The notes below the pieces were generated by a model. That model searched no databases. It saw only the letters and a list, made by a program, of their open reading frames with translations, and was not told where the DNA came from. From Methanococcoides alaskense (GTDB taxonomy: Archaea; Halobacteriota; Methanosarcinia; Methanosarcinales; Methanosarcinaceae), in the NCBI RefSeq assembly GCF_027594145.1, contig NZ_JAQFFK010000001.1, positions 620,001 through 684,000 of the forward strand: DNA of 64,000 bases. Reading direction: 5' to 3'. Below, in pieces: positions 8,169-17,109 of the stretch (position 1 is its first letter; each line of letters starts with the position of its first letter). A program made the position numbers and the translations under genes.

Positions 8169-9533
8169 TTAATCCGATGACGGTAACATGATGTCCACAC
8201 CAGAGTCCCTTATTTCGAATTTCCTTATTCCTTTGTCATGGTGGCTCCTGTGCATTTTCATGACAGTTATGGTTTTGTCTATATGGTCTTCTTCCTCTTT
8301 TAGTGAAAGCAGTACTGAAGTATCCATACCATAATCTTCGATAAAATGCATTCCATTAATGCTATCCGGCCTTTGTGTGAACATTGAGGTGACGCCATTT
8401 GATCTGAACATATCTGAAAGTAGTTTGATATGGTCCTTTGCATCCAGAGGTGTCATAAGGTCGGAGAATACGTTCACATCGTCTACAAAAATACGCTTGA
8501 TGTTCTCTTTTTTGATAATAGAGCGTAAATGTATGGCATGTTCTCCGGCTTCAAGGGCTGACATGCTGGTGCAGACAACTTTTATGGCACCGGAACTTAC
8601 AAGGTCCCTTATATCATGACCAATGGAGCTTGCATTCGTAAGGGTCTGTTCTTCGGACTCTATAAATGAAACTATCATCCCGGGTTCCTCAGCCCTTGCT
8701 CCTTCTGCAATGAACTGTGTTCCAATGGTGGTTTTCCCGGTACCGGAACCTCCGGTGACAAGGGTTGAAGTGCCTCTTATAACACCATTTCCGGTCATTA
8801 TGTCAAGTCCTTTTATACCTGTTGAGACACGGTCTGTAAAATGGGGTATCTCCATTTCGGTCAGTTCCTGTCGGTGAAGTATAATACCTTCTTCAGTTAT
8901 TGAAAATGGATGTTTTCCACTTATGTAGCCTTGTCCTCTGAGCTTTAAGACCTCGAGGTGGTGTACCCGACGTTTGTTGGCTTCATCATTGGAAAGATAG
9001 ATAATGCCATCTGCTACGTGGCTCAGGTCACTTTTCAGGAGCTCGTCTCCGGTGAACTCTCCAATCGCTATGACCAGAGCATCCCATTTTTTCATACGCA
9101 GGAAAAGGTCATAGTAGAAACGTCGTTTTGCTTCTTCATCAAGAGTGCTTCCGATTGTTGTTATTGGATCAATGACAATTCGGTCGGGTTTTATTTTTTC
9201 AATGGACTCTTCCAGGTTCCACATGAATGTATATATCCCTTTATCAAGGGTCTCGGTGCCGATGGGGATGTAGTTCATGGAGCCGGAGGAAAGCAGGGAA
9301 ATATTGTAGAAATTCAGCTTTGACATGAATTTATTGACCATTGAAATTGGTTCATTCAATGATGTAACATACATGCATTTCTCATTTTTTTCAGCGGCGT
9401 TGAAAATGGATTGCATTGCAAGTGTGGTCTTTCCAGAACCTGCTGGACCTGCTACCAGGATCGCAGAGGGCTTTGGGAACCCGCCTTTTAAAATTGTATC
9501 AAGGGCATGTATCTCCGAACTCATTTGTTTCAT
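8169..9533 (-). CDS. KaiC-like RecA-superfamily ATPase with two domains
   Basis: A 454-residue archaeal KaiC-like protein with two RecA-type domains. Domain 1 has Walker A GPAGSGKTTLA (about residue 29) and Walker B-like DRIVIDPIT. Domain 2 has GGSGTGKTTIGTQF (about 257), an acidic IVSFIESEEQ strand and Walker B IKRIFVDDVNVFSD, ending with a KaiC-like MHRSHHDKGIRKFEI. Archaeal KaiC-like proteins are ATPases linked to signalling and stress; there is no kaiA or kaiB here and no evidence for a clock. The start is M1 at 9533 or M4 at 9524. The promoter region is shared with nadE and carries a 14-bp element repeated in mirror arrangement. Confidence 0.88.
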   Translation of the reverse strand: MKQMSSEIHALDTILKGGFPKPSAILVAGPAGSGKTTLAMQSIFNAAEKNEKCMYVTSLNEPISMVNKFMSKLNFYNISLLSSGSMNYIPIGTETLDKGIYTFMWNLEESIEKIKPDRIVIDPITTIGSTLDEEAKRRFYYDLFLRMKKWDALVIAIGEFTGDELLKSDLSHVADGIIYLSNDEANKRRVHHLEVLKLRGQGYISGKHPFSITEEGIILHRQELTEMEIPHFTDRVSTGIKGLDIMTGNGVIRGTSTLVTGGSGTGKTTIGTQFIAEGARAEEPGMIVSFIESEEQTLTNASSIGHDIRDLVSSGAIKVVCTSMSALEAGEHAIHLRSIIKKENIKRIFVDDVNVFSDLMTPLDAKDHIKLLSDMFRSNGVTSMFTQRPDSINGMHFIEDYGMDTSVLLSLKEEEDHIDKTITVMKMHRSHHDKGIRKFEIRDSGVDIMLPSSD

Positions 9534-9567
9534 TATAGCACCTGCAGAATATATTTATATTAATATT

Positions 9568-9581
9568 CTCTCTACTATATT
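9568..9581 (-). promoter_or_regulatory. 14-bp promoter element AATATAGTAGAGAG, copy before the kaiC-like gene
   Basis: Read on the minus strand, the element AATATAGTAGAGAG stands 35-48 nt before the kaiC-like start and is followed by the A/T-rich AATATTAATATAAATATA. The identical 14-mer precedes nadE in the opposite orientation. It may be an operator or an extended TATA/BRE element common to both divergent promoters. Confidence 0.5.
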
Positions 9582-9641
9582 TAAGACTATGTTCGCTCAT
9601 TTATGAAAAAAGTTTAACAAGAAATCTAAATATGTACTGTG

Positions 9642-9655
9642 AATATAGTAGAGAG
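9642..9655 (+). promoter_or_regulatory. 14-bp promoter element AATATAGTAGAGAG, copy before nadE
   Basis: An exact copy of the element facing the kaiC-like gene, here 48-61 nt before the nadE ATG and followed by ACTATTATATAC, a TATA-like stretch. The two copies form a perfect inverted repeat with a 60-nt spacer, and each points toward its own gene. Confidence 0.5.
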
Positions 9656-9702
9656 CACTATTATATACACAAATACTCGATCATCATCTGGACCTTGGTA
9701 CT

Positions 9703-10494
9703 ATGGATATTATAAAAGCAAAAGATATCATCATTGATTTTATTGGGAAGAAACTGGAAGGGACTGGAATTGAAGGTGCTGTTGTAGGTATAAGCGGAGG
9801 CATCGATTCTGCACTTGTGGCATACCTGTCCGTCGAAGCGTTGGGAGCTGAGAACGTTCTTGGTATTCATATGCCGGAAGCTTCAACCCCTGAGTCCGAA
9901 ATAGAAGATGCTAAAAAGGTCGCAGAAGCTCTTGGTATTGACCTTAAGGTGGTAGACATCACTAGCGTTCTTGAAGGCTACAGATCCGCAATGCCGGATA
10001 TCGAGGATACATCTGCTTATGTCGATGGTAATTTGAAGGCAAGGATCAGGATGTCCATGCTCTACTACTATGCTAACATGCTTGGCAGAGTGGTGATGGG
10101 GACCGGTAACAAGAGTGAGATATTACTTGGTTATTTCACAAAATACGGTGATGGCGGGGTTGATATGGAACCCATAGGCGATCTTTACAAGACCGAAGTA
10201 TGGAAAATGTCAAAGATTCTGGGTGTCCAGGAGAGTATTCTGGAAAAAGCACCATCTGCAGGACTCTGGGAGGGTCAGACAGATGAAGAGGACCTTGGTG
10301 TTTCTTACGAGACCATCGACAAAGTACTTCAGCCAATTCTTGCAGGAGAGGGGCGGGAACGCGTGCATTTGAAACTCGGGGTTCCAATGGAGGATATCAA
10401 TTCCATTCTGCTACGTGTCCGGAGTAATCTTCACAAAAGAGCTACTCCCCCGATAGCACACCTTGATGATCTTCGTGATGACTGGTTATCTTGA
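9703..10494 (+). CDS. nadE: NH3-dependent NAD+ synthetase
   Basis: A 263-residue enzyme making NAD+ from deamido-NAD+, ATP and ammonia. It has the N-type ATP pyrophosphatase loop GISGGIDSALVAYLSVEALG (about residues 28-47), the conserved MGTGNKSEILLGYFTKYGDG and the EPIGDLYKTEVWK segment. There is no glutaminase domain, so ammonia is the expected nitrogen donor. Its last three codons overlap the 3' end of the convergent tiaS gene. The promoter faces the kaiC-like gene and shares the 14-bp element described there. Confidence 0.96.
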   Translation: MDIIKAKDIIIDFIGKKLEGTGIEGAVVGISGGIDSALVAYLSVEALGAENVLGIHMPEASTPESEIEDAKKVAEALGIDLKVVDITSVLEGYRSAMPDIEDTSAYVDGNLKARIRMSMLYYYANMLGRVVMGTGNKSEILLGYFTKYGDGGVDMEPIGDLYKTEVWKMSKILGVQESILEKAPSAGLWEGQTDEEDLGVSYETIDKVLQPILAGEGRERVHLKLGVPMEDINSILLRVRSNLHKRATPPIAHLDDLRDDWLS

Positions 10495-11781
10495 TGGGAA
10501 CACTTTCCCATCTTTTTCAATCTCTTTTTCCTGGCACCTGACAAGGGGTTTTGCAAGGTGTCTTCTTGCACAGGGTGGAACTTCATACATTCCTATATCT
10601 ATCCCTCTTTTGATCTCGACAAGTTCAGGTATATCTGCTTTAGTGCCACACTTCTTGCAGCGGTAACCCTGCCCCTTTCCTGCGGACTTCATCCTTTTTC
10701 CACATTCGGAACATGTAGGATTGACCGACTCTTGTTCCTGGACCAGGCTTATTATATTCAGCTTTTCGATGTTCAGGGTGTTGTTCTTCACACTTCCTGA
10801 GAACACTATCCTGTCCCCGGGCAGGAATTTGCGTACCAGTTCGCGGAAGTTCTTGGTAGGTTCGTAGGCTGCACAGTCCATCTCATCTCCTTCATCGTCA
10901 CGAACTGAAAAGATCGTATGTCCTCCCCTTATCGTTTTAGGTCGAGTTTCCACTGTTGCTTCAATGGTGTAGGAGTGCATGTCCTTTATGTCTGCTATCC
11001 TCTCCACTGGAATAAGGTGTAGGTCAGTTCCCTGATCGGTCCTATAGATTGCATATCTTTCAACAGGTTCAGAGATTATCATCCGGGATGTTATGGTGAC
11101 AGGCTCAATACCATTTCCTCGAACTCCAAAAAGAACGGGATCTCCTGCATGGGGTATGCATACCACTGCATTGTTCGCAATATCGACTGTGTCCCATGTA
11201 TTCGGGTAGGTCGCAAGGTCTGCTTCTTTCACACTTTCCTCATCGACCTGCCGTTTTGTTCCCCAGGCATCCTTTTCGCGATATGCGAGATATTCGTATG
11301 TATGGTCCCATCCCGGGTTCAGCATGGCTCCACAGGCAGCAAGAGCACCGATAAGTCCTCTCCCGTTCTTCCATCCTCTTGAAGGCAGGTCCAGGCTAGC
11401 GATAAGGTTCTTTGCATCATCTATCTGTAATACTTCACGCACCGCTTTCAGGAAGAATTCGCCGAGCTCTTCTTTAACTTTCTCAGATCGGTCCTCGGGT
11501 ATGAACACAACTCCGGGATTTGTCATCTCGCTCTGCAGTTCAGAAAGTTCGTTGACCCTTGAGATGACATGTTCCATTACTTTTTCCGGTTCTGATGTTG
11601 TTATTTCAAAAGCTGTTGAAGCATTTCCACGGGTCTTGTAAGGAATGGTGGGATTCAGGCGTATAAGTATAGGGTTTCCTCTGATGGTTCCGTATTCTTT
11701 CAGCTCGTCCATCAATATTGCACAAAGGTATGTGGTGCACATTCCTTCTCTGGAATCGGTATCGTCTATACTTATTATCAT
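10486..11781 (-). CDS. tiaS: tRNA(Ile2) 2-agmatinylcytidine synthetase
   Basis: A 431-residue archaeal enzyme that couples agmatine to C34 of tRNA-Ile(CAU), so that it reads AUA codons. Diagnostic parts are the N-terminal MIISIDDTDSREGMCTTYL, NPTIPYKTRGNASTAFEI, GRGLIGALAACGAML, an OB-fold region (about 280-350) and a C-terminal zinc ribbon (CSECGKRMKSAGKGQGYRCK, then KCG). Agmatine is both the cofactor here and the product of pdaD at 39.0 kb, giving a second use for that compound besides polyamines. It is convergent with nadE (9-nt overlap) and divergent from the HTH regulator. Confidence 0.95.
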   Translation of the reverse strand: MIISIDDTDSREGMCTTYLCAILMDELKEYGTIRGNPILIRLNPTIPYKTRGNASTAFEITTSEPEKVMEHVISRVNELSELQSEMTNPGVVFIPEDRSEKVKEELGEFFLKAVREVLQIDDAKNLIASLDLPSRGWKNGRGLIGALAACGAMLNPGWDHTYEYLAYREKDAWGTKRQVDEESVKEADLATYPNTWDTVDIANNAVVCIPHAGDPVLFGVRGNGIEPVTITSRMIISEPVERYAIYRTDQGTDLHLIPVERIADIKDMHSYTIEATVETRPKTIRGGHTIFSVRDDEGDEMDCAAYEPTKNFRELVRKFLPGDRIVFSGSVKNNTLNIEKLNIISLVQEQESVNPTCSECGKRMKSAGKGQGYRCKKCGTKADIPELVEIKRGIDIGMYEVPPCARRHLAKPLVRCQEKEIEKDGKVFPSR

Positions 11782-11855
11782 AGTCTTTCAATTTGTGTTC
11801 GTTCATATACTAACAAATACATTTATATAGATGTGCAAACAATGGTTTTATTGTA

Positions 11856-12827
11856 ATGACAAAGGATATTCTGATACATCAGATAATTGAAGTATTAGAA
11901 CGCGCCGGTTTCATGGTGTCGAATCAATGTAATATCAGACCCCGTAGCTTTGACCTCGCTGCACGTCAGGGTAATACGCTCCTATTCTGCAAGGTCTTAT
12001 ACAATATTGACGGTCTGAACGAAGAAACGGCCCGTGAAATGAAATCTCTGGCAAAATACCTGAATGGTTTTCCCATACTCATAGGTGCAAAAACACGCGA
12101 CCAGTTGCTTGAGGATAGCGTGGTTTATATGAGATATGATATTCCTGCATTGAGTATACAGACACTTTACGATTATTTTGTAGAAAATGTACCTCCGCTT
12201 GTATCCGCAGCACCCGGAGGTTTGTATGTATCCATTGACGGGGATGTGCTCAAGGAAGCGAGGATGGACATCTCTATGTCTCTGGGGGCTCTTGCTTCCG
12301 AGTTGGGTGTGTCCAGACGTACCATAAGCAAGTATGAAGAAGGTCAGATGGATGCATCCATCGATATTGTGCTTCATCTGGAGGAGATACTGGATATGGC
12401 ACTTGCAAAGTCCATTGATATACTCCGCAGTTTTGAGAAAGAACTGGACCCTTCAACTGTGAATGAAGATCCCTCTGAAAGGAAAACACCGCCCAATGAC
12501 AATATCCTGAACCTTATATACACTCTGGGTTATGATGTCCTTTCAACGAACCAGGCTCCGTTCAAGGCGGTTTCAAAGGATTCTTCCAGTACTTTCCTGA
12601 CAGGTGTTAGTGAATACAGCAATGCAATGGTCAAACGTGCTCATTTGATGAGCAGCATCTCCAATGTCATCGAAACCCAATCCGTTTTCATTATCGAGGG
12701 TAAGAGCAGGTATAAGTTTGTTGAGGACACCGTACTTATCGAAAGGGATGAGCTCAATAATATCGCAGATGCGGATGACCTTGATACTCTTATTCATGAA
12801 AGGTCCAAGCGGTATAAAGAGGAATGA
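11856..12827 (+). CDS. Archaeal HTH-type (Xre-like) transcriptional regulator, COG1395
   Basis: A 323-residue protein. Residues 1-110 resemble an endonuclease-like fold (FMVSNQCNIRPRSFDLAARQ, then LLFCKVLYNIDGL). An Xre-type helix-turn-helix follows (ISMSLGALASELGVSRRTIS, then KYEEG), and the C-terminal ~120 residues are a domain of unknown ligand. This matches the archaeal COG1395 family of putative regulators with no known target. It is divergent from tiaS across a short gap holding a TATA-like ATTTATATAG (11819-11828), 28-37 nt before its ATG. Confidence 0.85.
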   Translation: MTKDILIHQIIEVLERAGFMVSNQCNIRPRSFDLAARQGNTLLFCKVLYNIDGLNEETAREMKSLAKYLNGFPILIGAKTRDQLLEDSVVYMRYDIPALSIQTLYDYFVENVPPLVSAAPGGLYVSIDGDVLKEARMDISMSLGALASELGVSRRTISKYEEGQMDASIDIVLHLEEILDMALAKSIDILRSFEKELDPSTVNEDPSERKTPPNDNILNLIYTLGYDVLSTNQAPFKAVSKDSSSTFLTGVSEYSNAMVKRAHLMSSISNVIETQSVFIIEGKSRYKFVEDTVLIERDELNNIADADDLDTLIHERSKRYKEE

Positions 12828-12943
12828 ACTGTTTTTAAGTTTCCTTCTTAATATGATCGAATGATTTCCTGTAACAATATGTTGATCGTTTGGATATATA
12901 AGCCCAAAACTCTAATATATAGCAATCCCGTATGGTGTGAGCA

Positions 12944-13552
12944 ATGACTCTCAATATTGCAGTTCTTGTATCTGGACGTGGTTCGAATCTACAGTCCATT
13001 ATCGATAATATTGAAAATGGCTACATCCCGAATGCTGCTATCAAGGTCGTCATCAGTGACAAGGGAGATGCCTATGCACTTGAGAGGGCAGAAGCACATG
13101 GTATTGTTCCTATTTTTGTGGACCCTTCCGCTTTTGGGGGTAAAAAAGGCTACGAGGATAAGATCCTGGAGGTTCTTGGTAAATATGATACCAACCTTGT
13201 CCTCCTTGCGGGATACATGCGTATTCTAGGTAGCAGGATAATTGGGAAATACCGGAACAGTATAATGAACATCCATCCGGCTTTGTTACCTTCTTTCATG
13301 GGACTTTATGCACAGAAGCAGACGTTGGATTATGGTGTGAAAGTTGCAGGGTGTACAGTTCATTTCGTTGATGAGGGAATGGACACCGGCCCGATAGTTC
13401 TTCAGAGATGCGTGCCTGTACTCGAAGGAGATGACGAGGATTCCCTTGCAGAGCGTATCCTTGAGCAGGAACATAAGATATATCCTGAAGCCGTAAAACT
13501 GTTCGTTGAGAACAGGCTTGTGGTGGATGGCAGAAAAGTATCGATCATATGA
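12944..13552 (+). CDS. purN: Phosphoribosylglycinamide formyltransferase
   Basis: A 202-residue GAR transformylase. It moves the formyl group of 10-formyl-H4folate to GAR in purine synthesis. Motifs: VLVSGRGSNLQSIIDNIENG at the start (GAR phosphate binding), MNIHPALLPSFMGLYAQKQ and GCTVHFVDEGMDTGPIVLQ, with the catalytic Asn, His and Asp in NIHPALLP and DTGP. It needs H4folate rather than sarcinapterin, which fits the H4folate genes directly downstream (glyA, folD, DHPS-like, metV, metF). Two TATA-like stretches (GATATATAAG and AATATATAGC) lie upstream at about 12890-12925. Palindromes occupy its 3' end. Confidence 0.95.
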   Translation: MTLNIAVLVSGRGSNLQSIIDNIENGYIPNAAIKVVISDKGDAYALERAEAHGIVPIFVDPSAFGGKKGYEDKILEVLGKYDTNLVLLAGYMRILGSRIIGKYRNSIMNIHPALLPSFMGLYAQKQTLDYGVKVAGCTVHFVDEGMDTGPIVLQRCVPVLEGDDEDSLAERILEQEHKIYPEAVKLFVENRLVVDGRKVSII

Positions 13553-13577
13553 TCGGTATGATATAACTAATATCATA
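13542..13577. repeat. Two adjacent palindromes at the purN stop
   Basis: CGATCATATGATCG (13542-13555) is a perfect 14-bp palindrome that contains the purN stop codon. Next to it TATGATAT - AACTA - ATATCATA (13557-13577) forms a perfect 8-bp stem. No T-run follows, so this may be an operator or an mRNA-end structure rather than a terminator. glyA starts 86 nt further on. Confidence 0.45.
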
Positions 13578-13663
13578 CATCTCTATCACATTATCAATTT
13601 CATACAATCACATCACTTAACAATTGATCAATTAAAACTATAATTTTCAAGGAACGATATAAT

Positions 13664-14908
13664 ATGTCCTATATTTCAGAGATTGACCCGGAAATTGCCA
13701 ATGCATTGTCATTGGAGGCACAGCGTCAGGATTTCAAGTTGAACTTGATCGCTTCAGAGAACTACACCAGCCGTGCTGTAATGGAAGCACAGGGTTCCAT
13801 CATGACCAACAAGTACGCAGAAGGATATTCCGGAAAGCGTTACTATGGTGGTTGCGAATTTGTCGATATGGCAGAGAACCTTGCAATCTCAAGAGCAAAA
13901 GAGATCTTCGGTGCAGAGCATGTAAATGTCCAACCTCATTCAGGCTCAGGGGCTAACATGGCTGTCTATTTCTCTGTTCTCAATCTAGGTGACAAGATCA
14001 TGTCAATGGACCTTTCTCATGGGGGTCACCTTTCCCACGGAAGTCATGTGAGCTTTTCAGGTCAGCTTTACAACATCGTTCCATACGGTGTTTCCCAGGA
14101 GACCGAGATGCTTGATTACAATGAGCTCATGGAAATTGCAAAGAAAGAGATGCCACAGATGATCGTTGTTGGAGCATCTGCATATTCCCGTATCATCGAT
14201 TTCAAGGCATTCAGGGAGATCGCTGATGAGGTTGGAGCATACCTTCTCGCAGATGTTGCACACATTGCAGGCCTTATCGCTGCCGGTGTACACCCAAATC
14301 CATTCCCATACGCTGACTTTGTAACAACAACCACTCACAAGACCCTTCGTGGTCCAAGGGGTGGAATGGTAATGTGCAAGGAAGAGTACGCAAAAGCTAT
14401 CAACAAGTCCGTCTTCCCGGGAATTCAGGGCGGTCCTCTCATGCACATCATTGCTGCAAAGGCAGTTGCATTCAAGGAAGCATTGAGTGACAGTTTCAAA
14501 AAGGACCAGGAACAAACCGTCAAGAACGCAAAAGCACTTTGTGCAGCGCTTCAGGACAGGGAATTCGATATAGTCTCTGATGGAACTGACAACCATCTTA
14601 TGCTTATCAACCTTAACAAGTACGACCTTACAGGAAAGGATGCTGAGGTCATTATGAGCAAAGCTGGTATTGTTATCAACAAGAATACCATCCCATTCGA
14701 GACAAGAGGACCTTTCATTACAAGTGGTCTCAGGGCAGGTACACCTGCTTGTACTACACGTGGTATGAAGGAATCAGCAATGGAAGAGATCGCAGACTTC
14801 TTCAAGACCATTATTGACAACAGGGAGAACGATGCAGTCCTTGAGACTGTCAATGCGGATGTTCAGGAACTTTGCAGCCGCTTCCCTATATACGAGCACC
14901 TCGGATAA
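13664..14908 (+). CDS. glyA: Serine hydroxymethyltransferase
   Basis: A 414-residue PLP enzyme interconverting serine and glycine with H4folate/methylene-H4folate. It shows [19 protein letters not shown], the glycine-rich [10 protein letters not shown] region, [18 protein letters not shown] and the PLP lysine in [17 protein letters not shown]. The length is typical of bacterial-type SHMT. Methanosarcina uses H4folate-specific GlyA, whereas many other methanogens use tetrahydromethanopterin versions; the presence of folD 28 nt downstream supports H4folate here. It has its own promoter region after the purN palindromes. Confidence 0.97.
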   Translation: MSYISEIDPEIANALSLEAQRQDFKLNLIASENYTSRAVMEAQGSIMTNKYAEGYSGKRYYGGCEFVDMAENLAISRAKEIFGAEHVNVQPHSGSGANMAVYFSVLNLGDKIMSMDLSHGGHLSHGSHVSFSGQLYNIVPYGVSQETEMLDYNELMEIAKKEMPQMIVVGASAYSRIIDFKAFREIADEVGAYLLADVAHIAGLIAAGVHPNPFPYADFVTTTTHKTLRGPRGGMVMCKEEYAKAINKSVFPGIQGGPLMHIIAAKAVAFKEALSDSFKKDQEQTVKNAKALCAALQDREFDIVSDGTDNHLMLINLNKYDLTGKDAEVIMSKAGIVINKNTIPFETRGPFITSGLRAGTPACTTRGMKESAMEEIADFFKTIIDNRENDAVLETVNADVQELCSRFPIYEHLG

Positions 14909-14936
14909 TTTATTGGATAATAGAAGGTGATCTTCA

Positions 14937-15797
14937 ATGCCTGATACTGATAATACAAAGATCATTGATGGACGGGCCATCGCAAAGAAAGTGGAAGCTG
15001 AAGTGAAAGCTGATGTCGAGAAGCTCATAAGTGAAAAGGGGGTAACTCCTGGCTTATCGGCCATACTTGTGGGTGAGGACCCTGCATCAAAGATGTACGT
15101 GAGGCTGAAACACAAAGCCTGTGAGCGTGTCGGTATCTTCGCAGAGGATCAGCATCTTCCTGAGGATATCACTCAGGAGGAACTTCTTGAGGCTATCAGT
15201 TCCCTGAACGCAAGGAAAGATATCCACGGTATCCTCCTGCAACTGCCATTGCCTAAACATCTCAATGAGCAGGAAGCAATGAACGCCATCGATCCTGCAA
15301 AGGATGCGGATGGCTTCCACCCCTTCAACATGGGGCAGTTGCTCATTGGTATCGAAGGACTTGTGCCATGCACTCCCAAGGGAATTATCCGTGCCCTTGA
15401 GGAATACGGTGTCGAGATACAGGGCAAGCATGCGGTCATTGTCGGTCACAGCAATGTTGTGGGTAAACCCATGGCAGCAATGCTTGTGAACAGGAATGCG
15501 ACCGTGAGCATCTGCCATGTGTTCACCGAGGATGTCACGAAGTTCACCAGAGATGCAGATATTCTCGTTGTCGCCACAGGTGTCAAACATCTCATCAAAG
15601 AGGATATGGTCAAGGAAGGTTCTGTGATCTTCGATGTGGGTATTACCGAAGAGAATGGTAAGGTCTACGGAGATGTTGATTTCGAGAATGTCATCAACAA
15701 GGCATCCCGTGTCACCCCTGTTCCGGGTGGTGTCGGACCGGTGACCATTGCAACATTGATGCAGCATGTCCTTATGTCCGCCCAGAAGACTGCCTAA
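14937..15797 (+). CDS. folD: Bifunctional methylene-H4folate dehydrogenase/methenyl-H4folate cyclohydrolase
   Basis: A 286-residue enzyme that oxidises methylene-H4folate with NADP+ and hydrolyses methenyl-H4folate to 10-formyl-H4folate for purine synthesis. It shows [20 protein letters not shown] with the catalytic Lys, [33 protein letters not shown], the NAD(P) site [17 protein letters not shown] and the terminal [18 protein letters not shown]. It follows glyA by 28 nt and is probably co-transcribed with it. This links SHMT-derived methylene groups to PurN upstream. Confidence 0.97.
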   Translation: MPDTDNTKIIDGRAIAKKVEAEVKADVEKLISEKGVTPGLSAILVGEDPASKMYVRLKHKACERVGIFAEDQHLPEDITQEELLEAISSLNARKDIHGILLQLPLPKHLNEQEAMNAIDPAKDADGFHPFNMGQLLIGIEGLVPCTPKGIIRALEEYGVEIQGKHAVIVGHSNVVGKPMAAMLVNRNATVSICHVFTEDVTKFTRDADILVVATGVKHLIKEDMVKEGSVIFDVGITEENGKVYGDVDFENVINKASRVTPVPGGVGPVTIATLMQHVLMSAQKTA

Positions 15798-15876
15798 AAT
15801 GCAGTCTGTATTTTCTTTTCTCTTTTTCAATCGAATTATATATAATCCATGAAAACTCATAATTGTTGGTTATACA

Positions 15877-17109
15877 ATGGTCGTTGATGTTGACATATGT
15901 GGCTTGAAGGTAGGTGATGAGCATCCCGTACGCTTAATGGGTGTTATAAACCTAAGCCGCGAATCCTTTTACAAGGGCTCCGTAGTTGATACGGATTCCC
16001 TTCTTGATGTTGCTCATAAGATGATAGATGATGGTGCAACGATAATCGATCTTGGTGCACGGTCAACCTGGCCGCTTGCCGTTCCCATCACAAAGGAAGT
16101 GGAATATGCTCGCCTTCTTCCTGCACTGGAACTTTTGAAGGACAACGTCGATGCTGTGATCTCAGTGGATACCGTATTCGCAGACATTGCGGAAAAGGCC
16201 ATTGAAAGCGGTGCGGATGTGGTGAACGACGTCGCAGGTTTTGCAACTGATGGCGGTATGCTTGATGTGGTCGCTGAGCATGGCTGTCCTGCAGTCGTGA
16301 TGGCAGCGGGAAAACTTCCCGGTGATCCGCTGGGTATGGATGCCATCATGCAGTCCCTTGATGATATTCTCATTCGCTCTGAAGAACGGGGTATAGATAC
16401 CGATCAGCTCATACTGGACCCTGCCATCGGTAAATGGGTGCCGGAAAAATCAGCGATGTACGATCTTGAGACCATCGACCAGTTCGAACGCCTGAAAGTC
16501 TTCGAGAAACCTCTTCTTGCAGCCATTTCACGCAAATCCTTCATTGGTGATCTGCTCAACAAACCCGCAACTGAGCGCCTGTATGGAAGTCTGGCTGCAG
16601 CTGCCATCGTTGTACAAAAAGGGGCTCACATCATCCGTACTCACGATGTCGCAGAGACATTCGATGTGGTTCAAATTGCGGCCGCTGTACGAAGCAGACA
16701 GCCTGTTGTGGAAGAGAACGGTTTCGAGGTCAGTGTTCTGGATATTCCCTATCCCGATGATGCGGCCCTTTCCATGCGAAATATAGGTGTTACAGGCACA
16801 GGTTCCAAGATAATGAAGAACAAGACGGTATCCCGTGTGCTGCGTATCAGTAATATTACGACCACAGAGGCGTTGATAATCAAACAGGAGATCCTGGCAA
16901 GGGGTGGGGATGCAGCACTGGAAAGGGATGCGGTTTCCCATGAGACCGAAAAGACCGATGTCATTGTCATTGGTACATTGCTACAGGTAAAAAAACTTGC
17001 AGACAAGCTTGAGTGTCAGGCAAGGAACCTTCCCCTTATCTCAAAGATGATAAAGGATGCACTGGAGCAGGAATCGGACATTGAATACCGTTATTTGAGG
17101 CAATCATGA
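15877..17109 (+). CDS. Dihydropteroate synthase-like protein with a C-terminal accessory domain
   Basis: A 410-residue protein. Residues ~1-285 form a DHPS-type TIM barrel: RLMGVINLSRESFYKG, ATIIDLGARSTWPL, AVISVDTVFADIAEKAIESG, DVVNDVAGFA and LAAISRKSFIGDLLNKP. Compared with usual DHPS signatures (NVTPDSFSDG, GGESTRPG) the pterin-site loops are altered, notably Trp in place of Arg in STRP. Residues ~300-410 resemble the small domain I recall at the N-terminus of clostridial DHPS (LIIKQEILARGGDAALERDA, then DVIVIGTLLQVKKL). The gene overlaps metV by 4 nt and follows folD by 79 nt. A role in folate assembly is likely, but a methyl-pterin-binding role with MetV is also possible. Confidence 0.8.
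   Translation: MVVDVDICGLKVGDEHPVRLMGVINLSRESFYKGSVVDTDSLLDVAHKMIDDGATIIDLGARSTWPLAVPITKEVEYARLLPALELLKDNVDAVISVDTVFADIAEKAIESGADVVNDVAGFATDGGMLDVVAEHGCPAVVMAAGKLPGDPLGMDAIMQSLDDILIRSEERGIDTDQLILDPAIGKWVPEKSAMYDLETIDQFERLKVFEKPLLAAISRKSFIGDLLNKPATERLYGSLAAAAIVVQKGAHIIRTHDVAETFDVVQIAAAVRSRQPVVEENGFEVSVLDIPYPDDAALSMRNIGVTGTGSKIMKNKTVSRVLRISNITTTEALIIKQEILARGGDAALERDAVSHETEKTDVIVIGTLLQVKKLADKLECQARNLPLISKMIKDALEQESDIEYRYLRQS

Noticed and set aside
8169..9533. Circadian clock locus
   Set aside because: KaiC-like ATPases are widespread in archaea; there is no kaiA or kaiB and no timing evidence.
15087..15860. 257-codon minus-strand frame across folD
   Set aside because: folD on the plus strand is unambiguous; the antisense product has no recognisable motif and unusual composition.
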